Of a DNA stretch of 64,000 bases, positions 31,326 to 42,441 are shown piece after piece; position 1 is the first letter of the stretch; each line of letters starts with the position of its first letter. Both the position numbers and the translations under genes were made by a program. The notes under the pieces were generated by a model. The model was not told the origin of the DNA. It made no database searches and saw only the letters and a program-made list of their open reading frames with translations. This DNA is from Hypomesus transpacificus (lineage: Eukaryota > Chordata > Actinopteri > Osmeriformes > Osmeridae): the NCBI RefSeq assembly GCF_021917145.1, contig NW_025813735.1, forward strand, positions 62,001-126,000, in the 5' to 3' direction.

Positions 31326-31600
31326 CCCTGATAGGGTTGGCCTGCTCTGTCTTCTTACCCCAGACCCTGTAGAGGGTGGGCCTGCTCTGCCCTCATACCC
31401 CAGGCCCTGTAGAGGGTGGGCCTGCTCTGCCCTCATACCCCAGGCGCTGTAGAGGGTGGGCCTGCTCTGCCCTCATACCCCAGGCCCTGTAGAGGGTGGG
31501 CCTGCTCTGCCCTCATACCCCAGGCCCTGTAGAGGGTGGGCCTGCTCTGCCCTCATACCCCAGACCCTGTAGAGGGTGGGCATACTCTGCCCCAGGCACT
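31326..31600 (+). repeat. 40-bp minisatellite, ~6 copies
   Basis: Unit contains GTAGAGGGTGGGCCTGCTCT and CCCTCATACCCCAGGCCCT. Confidence 0.95.
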
Positions 31601-31679
31601 GTTTTGGCCTAGTCTGTCCTCACAGACGAACATGTACACACTAGAAACATGCTTGCCTCCAGATCTGTGTGGTCAAAAG

Positions 31680-31930
31680 CAGATGCCTGCTGTACCGCTG
31701 ACATCAGAGGGAGATGTGTGCTGTACCGCTGACATCAGAGGAAGATGTGTGCTGTACCGCTGACATCAGAGGGAGATGCCTGCTGTAGCGCTGACATCAG
31801 AGGGAGATGTGTGCTGTACCGCTGACATCAGAGGAAGATATGTGCTGTACCGCTGACATCAGAGGAAGATGTGTGCTGTACCGCTGACATCAGAGGAAGA
31901 TGTGTGCTGTACCGCTGACATCAGAGGGAG
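31680..31930 (+). repeat. 31-bp minisatellite, ~8 copies
   Basis: Unit GCTGTACCGCTGACATCAGA plus GGGAGATGTGT; period measured as 31 bp between successive GCTGTACC. Confidence 0.95.
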
Positions 31931-32003
31931 ATTGCCGGGAATCGAACTGGCAACCTTCTGATTACTAGCCCGACTCCCTCACCGCTCAGCCATCTGACTC
32001 CCT
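31931..32003 (-). repeat. tRNA-like SINE head
   Basis: The minus strand has tRNA-like A box (GGCTGAGCGGTGAGG) and B box (GGTTGCCAGTTCGATTCCC). The terminal bases do not form a full acceptor stem, so it is read as a SINE head, not a tRNA gene. Confidence 0.65.
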
Positions 32004-32309
32004 AGCCTCTAATCCCCGTCTCTGGCCTCTAATCCCCGTCTCAACCTCACCAGATCAGAATGTATCAATCAGGACCCATTTACTTTCATCTGTCTATTCA
32101 CACCAGCTGGGTGTCACTCTCCTGTCAGGCCTTAGTGTAGTTAGAGAATGATCAATGATGTGTCTGTCCAGCCTGTTGTCAAAGCAACTCTGTTTTGCCA
32201 CCTCATTCCCTAGCTTGTGCTATGCGCCTCCCTGCCTGTCTCCTATTGGTTAACGCCTCAGAGCCTGTGTCCCATTGGCAAACACTTGCCCTGCAGTCAA
32301 TCAAAGGCT

Positions 32310-32317
32310 CATAAAAG
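32310..32317 (+). promoter_or_regulatory. Candidate TATA box of gene D
   Basis: CATAAAAG, 69 bp before the ATG. Two CCAAT-type motifs on either strand (CTATTGGTTA near 32244, CCATTGGCA near 32271) lie just upstream. Confidence 0.5.
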
Positions 32318-32378
32318 CCGTTGCTGAAGAGAAGGATGAGTCCGGTCAGGGTGGCAGCGCCCTTGGTGTGTGTGTGTG

Positions 32379-35300
32379 ATGCTGCTGCTGCTGCTGCTAC
32401 TGGTGCTGCTGGCGGTGGGAGGCTGCAGGGTGCAGGGGGAGGAGCCTGTGTGCAGGATGCTGGGGAGCCCAGAGTTTCCACTGCTGACCAAGGAAGGAGA
32501 CGTGACCATCGGAGGAGCTTTCTCCATCCACAGCAAGATCACCGAGCCCCCCCTTTCCTTCACAGACACCCCACAGCCAATCACCTGCTCCGTGTAAGTC
32601 TCAGCATTGGAACCTGTCTGTGTAAATTTAACAAGTGAAAAAAAAAAAAGATTAGTCTGGGATTCACTCACAGTATTGTCTGACATCTTTCTTAACCGTG
32701 TTTGTAAAACTCCCTCTCCCAGAGTCAACCTCCGAGAATTCCGCTTCGCCCAAACTATGATCTTTGCCATCGAGGAGATCAACCAGAGCGACGCTCTGCT
32801 GCCAAACGTCTCCATTGGATACCGTATCTATGACAACTGTGGCTCGACGCTGTCCTCGATGCGAGCGGCCATGGCTCTGATGAACGGAGCGGAGAGGACC
32901 TCTGGACGGAACTGCTCCGGCCAATCAGCTGTCCACGCCATCATCGGGGAGTCAGAGTCCTCCTCCACTATCGTCCTGACACGCACGACCGGACCATTCA
33001 AAATACCAGTAGTAAGAATACCAGTAGTAAGATCCCACAGGTGCTGTGTTGAGGAGTCATGTTCAGTCATATTGTGGTCAAGGATCAGGTTCAGGTTACT
33101 TCATATATACCCGTAGGTAGATTTGGTTTGCAGGGGGGAATTTACCATTTTTTTTACAACAAAAAAACACAATCAGTGTTCAACAAAAACATCGAAAACG
33201 ACCCGAAAAGGAGTGCTCCACATTCCGGTCAACATTTAAATACAAAATAGTTTAGTCAAATAAAAACTGCATCTATATCATCATCTTAACAATGGTGGGT
33301 TCATGTTCATGTTAGGATTCATGTTCATTTATATTGTGGTTGAGGATTCATGTTCATTCTGTTAACTTCCTTGTGCTCAAGACTCTAAACCCAAACACCC
33401 TCCTTTACTGCTCAGCCAGTCATATTGGTTGTATTCAAATGGTCTTATTTATATCTTGTATAATATATTCTACTTGTCTGCACTGTTGGGTGAAGCCTGT
33501 AAACCAAGAAATCATTGCAAATATCACTTAGGTGAATTAGACAATAAACACAATCTTCCTTTATCTCTCTTTCCTCTCTTTCTTTCTCTTTTTCTCTTTC
33601 CTTTTTCTGTCTCTGTCACTCCTCTTTCTTTCTTCCCTCTCTCTGCCCTCCCGCTCTCTCTGTGTTTCAGATCAGCCACTCTGCTACCTGTGAGTGTCTG
33701 AGCAGCAGAAAGGAGTACCCCTCCTTCTTCAGGACCATTGCCAGTGACCTCTACCAGAGCAGAGCCCTGGCCCAGCTGGTGAAGCACTTTGGCTGGACCT
33801 GGGTGGGGGCGGTCAACAGCGACAGCGACTACGGCAACAACGGCATGGCCATCTTCCTGGCGGCTGCCCGGGAGGAGGGGGTGTGTGTGGAGTACACAGA
33901 GAAGTTCGACCGCAACGAGCCAGCTCAGCTGCTGAAGGTGGTGGAGGTGATGCGGAGGGGCTCGGCCAGGGTGGTGGTGGGGTTCCTGGCCCACGTGGAG
34001 ATGAACAACCTCCTGGAGCAGCTGATCCTGCAGAACATCTCTGGCCTGCAGTTTGTCGGCGTTGAGGCCTGGATCACGGCCGACAGCCTAGTCACCCCCA
34101 CCAGCTTCTCCGTGCTGGGCGGATCCCTGGGGTTCGCCGTTCAGAAAGCCGACATCAGCGGCTTTGCCGAGTTTGTCATCAAGGACTTCTGGGAGATGCT
34201 GTTCCCGTGCGCGGGGACGGACGGGGGCGACATGGAGGCGACCTGCAGCGGGAACGAGGATCTGATGGAGCTGAAGGGCTATAACGATGACGTGGAGGAG
34301 CTGAGGTACTCCAGTAACATCTACAAGGCCATCTATGCCGTGGCTCATTCGCTCCACAGTCTGCTGGACTGCTCCTCCCGACAGGGCTGTGACAAGGACG
34401 TCGTGATCCAGCCTTGGCAGGTGAACAGGGTTCAGCTCAGAGTTCAGCTCCTCACCTAGATCATTTCTAAATCTGTGATTTCTTTTGTTTCGGCTTTTAT
34501 CCAACTTTCACTCATATATTCCTGTTTTAATTATCAATTATTTGGCAGACGATTTTTATCCAAAGCGATATGCATATACAAAAATTTAACAGAACGTACA
34601 CCAGAAAATCATGGCTCACTTTTGCAAAAGTAATTCCCACAAAACAGATATGAGAAGTCACAACACAACACAGTTGTCGTAAACCCTAACCCTACACAGT
34701 AGTCGTAAACCCTAACCCATCATTAACAAACCAAATAACTATTAATAATAAACAACCAGATGAACTGAGCCAGCTGTGGTGTCTGTTGCGAGGTGGTGGA
34801 GTCACTGAGGAGGGTGAACTTCACGGTGAGGAGCGGAGACCAGGTGTGGTTCGACCAGACGGGTGCTGCCACGGCCCGCTATGAGGTGGTGAACTGGCAG
34901 CAAGCTCTGGACGGGGGAATCATCTTCAGACCCGTGGGTTACTACGACGCCTCGCTGCCTGCTGGACAGAACTTTGTCCTCAGGACCGAGGACATCATGT
35001 GGCCTGGAGGGGAGAAACAGGTTCGGTTCACGTTTATCATCAAAAGCAGCAATTTTTTTGTGTGTTTTAGTTATTTATTTAGTTAGATCTCATTCATATA
35101 CGGTACTGTGAAATAGTATTTGGTACAAATAAAAGATCATTTACGTTTTTTCTTTTTCTTTGGATTTTATAGAGAAATGAATGAAGTTAGCAAAACATTT
35201 CTTAACATTACCATTTTAAACTGCCGCATATATCCAGAGGACAAAATAATCAATATTTTAGACGATTTCCATGTTAAACAAAAGTGGGAGGCTTTTGCAC

Positions 35301-36740
35301 AGTACTGTATGTACAGTCATAGAGTTGTTAAATGCTTGACTTCCAGGCGACCTCAACAGTGCAGCATATTATCGATGGATAACTGACCACAGTCTAAGCC
35401 TCCCCGTTGACCAAACCCTGTCTGTCTCTCCTCTAGCCTGTGTCTGTGTGCAGTGAGAGATGTCCCCCAGGAACTCGTAAGGCCGTGCAGAAAGGAAAGC
35501 CTCTCTGCTGCTACGACTGTCTCCCATGTGCAGAGGGAGAGATCAGCAACCACACAGGTGATACACACTCTCAGGTCCACTTCTCTCTGAACTGTAGCAA
35601 CACCAAACAACTAACAGTGGAGACTTTAACCGCACACAAGCGGACAGGCAACTTCAAGTCCGATTCAGTCCTCAGTATCTACCAAACAGTCATCACGTCG
35701 TCCGTGTGCGTTCTGATGAGGCTTCTTAGGGTTCAGTGGCTGGTCTATGTGCTGAGCGTCTAGACGTTGCCCACTTCCTGTATGATCGCTGCTCTCCTAA
35801 TCTTACTAATCCCGATTTATTTTCAGATTCTAACAACTGCGAACGTTGTCCTGGGGAGTATTGGTCCAATCCGAGCAGAGACAAGTGTGTACTGAAAGCT
35901 GTTGAGTTTCTGTCGTTCACTGAAGTTATGGGAATAGTTCTCGTGTTTTTCGCTCTGTTTGGGGTTTTCCTTACTTCACTAGTGGCCGTTCTGTTTTTGA
36001 TTAAAAAAGAAACGCCGATCGTCAGGGCCAACAACTCAGAGCTCAGCTTCCTGCTCCTCTTCTCTCTGACTCTGTGTTTCCTGTGTTCTCTCACCTTCAT
36101 CGGCCGGCCCTCTGAGTGGTCCTGTATGCTGCGCCACACGGCGTTTGGGATCACCTTTGTCCTCTGCATCTCTTGTGTTCTGGGGAAGACTATAGTGGTG
36201 CTGATGGCCTTCAGGGCTACACTTCCAGGAAGTGATGTCATGAAATGGTTTGGGCCTCCACAGCAGAGACTCAGTGTCCTGGCTTTCACTCTCATCCAGG
36301 TCCTGATCTGTGTGCTGTGGTTAACAATCTCCCCTCCTTTCCCCTTTAAGAACATGGAACACTATAATGACAGGATCATTCTAGAATGTGCCTTAGGTTC
36401 TGCTGTGGGCTTCTGGGCTGTGCTGGGGTATATAGGACTCCTGGCTCTCTTGTGCTTTGTCCTGGCTTTCCTGGCCCGAAAGCTGCCTGATAACTTCAAT
36501 GAAGCCAAGTTCATCACCTTCAGCATGTTGATATTCTGTGCTGTCTGGATCACCTTTATCCCAGCTTATGTCAGCTCTCCTGGGAAGTTCACTGTAGCTG
36601 TGGAGATCTTTGCCATCCTGGCCTCCAGTTTTGCTTTGCTTCTTTGTATATTTTCCCCTAAATGTTACATCATTATACTGAAACCTGAACTAAACACAAA
36701 GAAACACATGATGGGAAAAGTGCAATCCAAATCTCTCTGA
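32379..36740 (+). CDS. OlfC/V2R-like receptor gene D, complete, six exons
   Basis: Exons 32379-32593, 32723-33011, 33671-34420, 34793-35020, 35437-35557, 35827-36740; joined, 838 aa with no stop. Phases follow the V2R pattern (2, 0, 0, 0, 1). The ATG at 32379 starts a CTG-rich leucine signal peptide. Flytrap domain about 25-490: pocket serines in ESESSST, then [18 protein letters not shown] and VEAWIT. Nine-cysteine linker 495-534, seven helices about 550-815, tail ending [10 protein letters not shown]. Exon 5 is 121 bp, one codon shorter than in its neighbours. The exon 4 donor (CAG/GTTCGG) is weak. Exon 2 has a 15-bp duplication carrying a second donor. First gene of the right-hand co-oriented block. 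Confidence 0.93.
32997..33032 (+). repeat. 15-bp duplication carrying the exon 2 donor of gene D
   Basis: AATACCAGTAGTAAG occurs twice in a row, giving two CCAGTA/GTAAGA donors (exon ends 33011 or 33026). Either keeps the frame; the second adds five residues. Confidence 0.8.
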
Positions 36741-37928
36741 ACATCTAAATAAATAAGACATATACTGATGTCTGTCATGAGTCATGTCATGTCAGTTTTT
36801 GCATTACATAGACATGAAAAGTGTCAAAATGTGCATCTCATTCCTGAAAGTTGTACTGTTTAAGAAATTATTTACTTCTATGTAATTAATATATATATAA
36901 TAATATATATATTTATTGTATTTTATTACTATTGTGGCTAACTAGCATATCATGTCACAAACCAGTGCCTGTTAGCAACGACCACTCAGCAATGATTGTA
37001 CTGTATTGGCGCTGTTAATTAAGTCTAGTGTCCTGCACTCCTGGCTGTTATTTGCAGTGACCACTTTGAAAGTTAAACCCTAGGTTATTTTGCCACCTAC
37101 TATTCACAGCTTGCTAAAAAACTAGGGTGTTGATTCTGCAGGAAAAATGGCTGGGTCTATATCTGTGATATCACCCCGTTGTTCTGCAGCTAAGCTAGCT
37201 CTTTCTCAGGTTTAGCTAGCAAACTAAAACTGTGAAATGACTAGATGTGGCTATGTTTTCTGCGTTATCAACAACCTGTATTTCTTGTAATTTTTAGCTA
37301 GCAATGTAGGTAACAAGCTGGATCTTGTAATTTTTAGCTAGCAATGTAGGTAACAAGATTACTTTAGCCGGGGATCCGGCTAAAGTAACGTTAAACAATC
37401 CACAAATGTAGTATACTTTTTAATCTGTGCAATATTCATCAATGATAAATATAACTTTAAATATATACAGTACAGTGAAATCTGTTTTGTCTGCTTTGGT
37501 AACGTGACTGTGTAAGTAGCCCCATGACACCCCATGAAACCTCTTGCAGGTTAAACAAAATGTTTGGAGGTTATATAGTTAAACAAACAAAATAAGCACA
37601 CAACTATTTAAACAGTAATTCTACCCTCTACCCTAGTAATGAAAGAAGAAAAAAATTATCTGTAGTATGTAGTGTCACTACTTTCCGAACAAGCAGTGAA
37701 AAGCAGGAGCACCACTTTGAAAATCCCCTTTCACCCCCCCCCCCCCCCCCCCCCCCCCCAGTGTGTAATGTTGAGGTGAGGAGTGTAAGTTGAGGACAGG
37801 GCCCTGTAATTACGGTGCTGCAGGAATCAGAACACGGTGCCATTAAAAGGCCACCTGGGGGAAGGACTAACAAAGACCCCAGAAGAACCTGAACTCGACA
37901 CCATGACGTGTCGTTAACACCAGACACC
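36741..37928. other. Intergenic D-E region, first part
   Basis: 3' UTR of gene D (AATAAA at 36748-36753, very close to the stop), AT-rich DNA, a 38-bp direct duplication (TTGTAATTTTTAGCTAGCAA) at about 37281-37358, and a C26 run at 37734-37759. No exon. Confidence 0.55.
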
Positions 37929-38851
37929 TTCTGCCGTCCACTCTGACTCCAGATCAAACCAACTGTCCTTCAGCACAGCACACACCATCCACTCTGACTC
38001 CAGATCAAACCAACTGTCCTTCAGCACAGCACACACCATCCACTCTGACTCCAGATCAAACCAACTGTCCTTCAGCACAGCACACACCATCCACTCTGAC
38101 TCCAGATCAAACCAACTGTCCTTCAGCACAGCACACACCATCCACTCTGACTCCAGATCAAACCAACTGTCCTTCAGCACAGCACACACCATCCACTCTG
38201 ACTCCAGATCAAACCAACTGTCCTTCAGCACAGCACACACCATCCACTCTGACTCCAGATCAAACCAACTGTCCTTCAGCACAGCACACACCATCCACTC
38301 TGACTCCAGATCAAACCAACTGTCCTTCAGCACAGCACACACCATCCACTCTGACTCCAGATCAAACCAACTGTCCCTCAGCACAGCACACACCATCCAC
38401 TCTGACTCCAGATCAAACCAACTGTCCTTCAGCACAGCACACACCATCCACTCTGACTCCAGATCAAACCAACTGTCCTTCAGCACAGCACACACCATCC
38501 ACTCTGACTCCAGATCAAACCAACTGTCCTTCAGCACAGCACACACCATCCACTCTGACTCCAGATCAAAACAACTGTCCTTCAGCACAGCACACACCAT
38601 CCACTCTGACTCCAGATCAAACCAACTGTCCTTCAGCACAGCACACACCATCCACTCTGACTCCAGATCAAACCAACTGTCCTTCAGCACAGCACACACC
38701 ATCCACTCTGACTCCAGATCAAACCAACTGTCCTTCAGCACAGCACACACCATCCACTCTGACTCCAGATCAAACCAACTGTCCTTCAGCACAGCACACA
38801 CCATCCACTCTGACTCCAGATCAAACCAACTGTCCTTCAGCACAGCACACA
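37929..38851 (+). repeat. 51-bp satellite-like array, ~18 copies
   Basis: Unit ACCATCCACTCTGACTCCAG followed by ATCAAACCAACTGTCCTTCA and a GCACAGCACAC tail, almost without divergence between copies. As 51 is a multiple of three, the minus strand has a 312-codon open frame of a 17-residue repeat; this is read as a by-product, not a gene. Confidence 0.97.
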
Positions 38852-39389
38852 TGAAACATCATCACCATCCAAACATGAAAAACAACATCATGTGCTGAGT
38901 TTTGGTTTGTGAAAAGCCTCAAAAGAAATCAAATTCAAATGACCAGCACTATCCAAAACTAGCACTAACTAAAACTCTGCACAAACATTATATTTTGCGA
39001 TGTTTTCTGTTTGAAGCACAGTAGACCAGCATAGCTACAGTGCTGTAACAGGTGTAACAGCTGTGTTCAGAATAAACCTTGTTTATACATCGGTAGTCAC
39101 AGGGATTAAGAGGCTTAACGGTGATTAATGTATAAGGTTTAGGGATGGACAGCCAGCTGGACTAGTAGTGCAGTAGCACAGGTGATATCCCACAGGCGAG
39201 GGAGCATGGTGACAGAATATGTCGAGCGCTCATCACAACAACGTCACACAGGCCAAACATAGACCACATGACCTAAACCCTCTGCTGTGATTGGCTGAAG
39301 GGGAACTCGTCACTTGTTCCAAAACGTACTTAAAGAAAGATTGTTAGTCTGGGGTTTTTAGGAGGGGGTTTGATTTGACCCCTGTGTGT
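38852..39389. other. Intergenic sequence and promoter region of gene E
   Basis: No exon. A CCAAT-type motif (GTGATTGGCTG near 39289) and a weak TATA-like ACTTAAAGAAAG near 39328 precede gene E. Confidence 0.45.
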
Positions 39390-42300
39390 ATGTGTGTGAT
39401 GCTGCTGCTGCTGCTACTGGTGCTGCTGGCGGTGGGAGGCTGCAGGGTGCAGGGGGAGGAGCCTGTGTGCAGGATGCTGGGGAGCCCAGAGTTTCCACTG
39501 CTGACCAAGGAAGGAGACGTGACCATCGGAGGAGCTTTCTCCATCCACAGCAAGATCACCGAGCCCCCCCTTTCCTTCACAGACACCCCACAGCCAATCA
39601 CCTGCTACGGGTAGGTTTAAATTCTCTGAAGTATGAGTTATGTATGAGTGTTTCTCAATTTTATAGTTTTTGGCAAATTCATATCTACAGTCAATGTCTG
39701 CAGTTTTCATTTCTATGTTTGATAAAAAGGTCCTAGGTTTTATGAAAACCCTGTCAGACAATGACTCAACTTTTAAAACTAATAAAAGTGTACGGTACTA
39801 ACAAAAAAACGTCCTCTCTAACCCTAACCCTCTCTTTATCAGTTTGAATCTCAGGGAGTTCCGTTTCGCTCAGACCATGATGTTCGCCATCGAGCAGATC
39901 AACAACAGCAGCTACCTGCTGCCAAACGTCTCCCTGGGTTACCGGATATATGACAGCTGTGGCTCGACGCTGTCCTCGATGCGAGCGGCCATGGCTCTGA
40001 TGAACGGAGGGGAGAGGACCTCTGGATGGAACTGCTCCGGCCAATCAGCAGTCCACGCCATCATCGGGGCGTCTGAGTCTTCCGCCACTATTGTGATGTC
40101 ACAAACAACCGGAGCTTTTCAGATTCCGGTGGTAATGCCGCATGGATGATGTTTGAAATGATTGTTTCTTAAAAATACAGTTATCGGTGTTGAAGTAGCT
40201 TAAAGGAAGGTTTGAAATGTTTTGTTTAGTCTTCCTGTTCCTTATAGGAATGTATGAAAAGCTACATGTATGATTCACTGCTGAGAGGGAAAAGCATGAT
40301 TAAAAACCGCCCTCACACACCCTCTCCCTCTCCCCGTCTAAAACCACACAGATCAGCCACTTTGCCACCTGTGCGTGTCTGAGCAACAGGAAACTGTACC
40401 CCTCCTTCTTCAGGACCATCCCCAGTGACTATTACCAAAGCAGAGCCCTGGCCAAGCTGGTGAAGCACTTCGGCTGGACCTGGGTGGGCGTCGTCAACAG
40501 CAACAATGACTACGGCAACAACGGAGCATCCGCCTTTGTCCAAGCGGCCAAGCTGGAGGGCGTGTGCATCGAGTTCTCCATGGCGATCTCCAGGACCGAC
40601 CCCCAGGAGAAGATCTCCGCGGTGGTGAGGCAGATCCGATGGGCCGGCTCCAGGGTTCTGGTAGGGTTCTTGGCCCAGGGGGAGATGGAAGTCCTGCTGG
40701 AGGAGGCTGTGAACCAGAACCTGACAGGGGTGCAGTGGGTGGGCAGCGAGTCCTGGATCACGGCTGGCCACCTGACCACTGGGGGGCGCTCCATCGTGCT
40801 CAGCGGTGCTCTGGGCTTCACCATCCAGCGCACCCGGATCCCCGGGCTGAGGGACTTCCTGTTCAGGGTGGGCCCGGGCCAGGACCCCCACAGCGCCCTC
40901 CTCAGGGAGTTCTGGGAGACAACGTTTGACTGCAGCTTGGGGGCCGGCGCTCAGGCCGGGCGCTGCTCGGGCTTGGAGAGCCTGGAGAACGTGAGGAACT
41001 CCTTCACTGATGTGTCGTCTCTCAGGATCTCCGGTACCGTGTACAAGGCACTGTACGCCGTGGCCCACGCCTTACACGAGCAGATCAGGGACAGCCAGGG
41101 AGGCCAGGGAGGGAGACAGCCTTCCCCACAGAGAGACAGCATCCAGCCAGGACAGGTGAGGAGCTAACTGCGCTAACACAGCTTATCGTACCACACAGAT
41201 ACCTTTATGTGTTCTGTACTAAAAGTAACACAGAAGTTTAGTTTGCAATGTGGTGTTAGCTGATCTCTGTGCATGGAAAGACAGCAGAGACCCAAGTCAG
41301 GGGTCCAAGTCAGGGGTCCAGGTCAGGGGCCCAGGTCAGGGGCCCAGGTCAGGGGAGAACCACACTGTGTTTGGAGCGTAACACCTGTACTATCATCCTC
41401 TCTTTAAAACAGTCTCACACAGATGCACGTGTCTGCTATATAATATGTAGAGTTGTGTTCTATTGAAGGGCTTTAAAAACAGATCCATGTGTGTGAATGA
41501 GCTGGTGTGACCCTCCCGAAGGTGCTGGCTCATATCAGCAGGGTGAACTTCACCATGTCTTCAGGAGAGAGAGTGTTCTTCGACCACAACGGAGACCCAA
41601 CTGCCACTTACGAGCTGGTGAACTGGCAGAGAGACAAGCAGGGAGAGACCGTGTTTGTAACTGTTGGGAACTACGACGCGTCTCTCCCTGAAGGACACCA
41701 GTTCACCATGAACGGACTGAACATCACCTGGGCTGCGGACCAGTCGGAGGTGAGATCTCTCGACAACATGAAGATGAATCTTAGATTCCCGGGTATTGAT
41801 GCTTTGTTAAATATCTATGTAATGACAGTGTCAGAATAATTCTAATCTCTCCATCTCCAGATCTATCCAGATCTATCCTATCCATTCACACGATTTTATT
41901 GTGTCTTTCACCTGATTTCCTTTATTCAGTGGAAACAAGAAAAAAACTCCTGAATAATATACCCTCCCTGGGTTAGTGAGAGTGAGTAGGTGAATAATAG
42001 ACCCTGGATTTGTGAGAGTGAGTAGGTGAATAATAGACCCTGGATTTGTGAGAGTGAGTAGGTGAATAATAGACCCTGGATTAGTGAGAGTGAGTAGTGG
42101 GTGAAGAGAGTGAGAGAAGAGAGGGGGTTGAGAGGAGGTGAAGGTGGGGGTGGAGACAAGCTCTCACGCCAGAGAGAACCCTACTCACATGCCAAACAGC
42201 CTCAGTGGCAGTTGATGGGAGCAGTTAGCGCTGCGCTGTGTTTCAGCGTCCGCAGTCGGTGTGCAGCGAGAGCTGCCTCCCAGGGTTTCGCCAGGCGGTG

Positions 42301-42393
42301 ATACGAGGCAAGCCGGCCTGCTGCTTCTTCTGCATCCCCTGTGGAGCCGGAGAGATCAGCAACACCACTGGTGAGAGACTCACGTAGGTCTCG

Positions 42394-42441
<48 letters not shown>

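Noticed and set aside
31931-32003. tRNA gene on the minus strand
   Set aside because: A and B boxes are present but the ends do not pair into an acceptor stem; it fits a SINE head.
35726-36355. 209-codon minus-strand frame, with similar ones opposite every seven-helix exon
   Set aside because: Recurs with the same sequence opposite each receptor exon, so it is an antisense shadow of conserved coding DNA.
37929-38851. CRISPR-like look of regular direct repeats
   Set aside because: There are no unique spacers; units abut directly, and the genome is a vertebrate.
37914-38852. 312-codon open frame on the minus strand made of a 17-residue repeat
   Set aside because: It is a direct product of the 51-bp array, whose unit is divisible by three; no splice context, promoter or similarity supports a gene.
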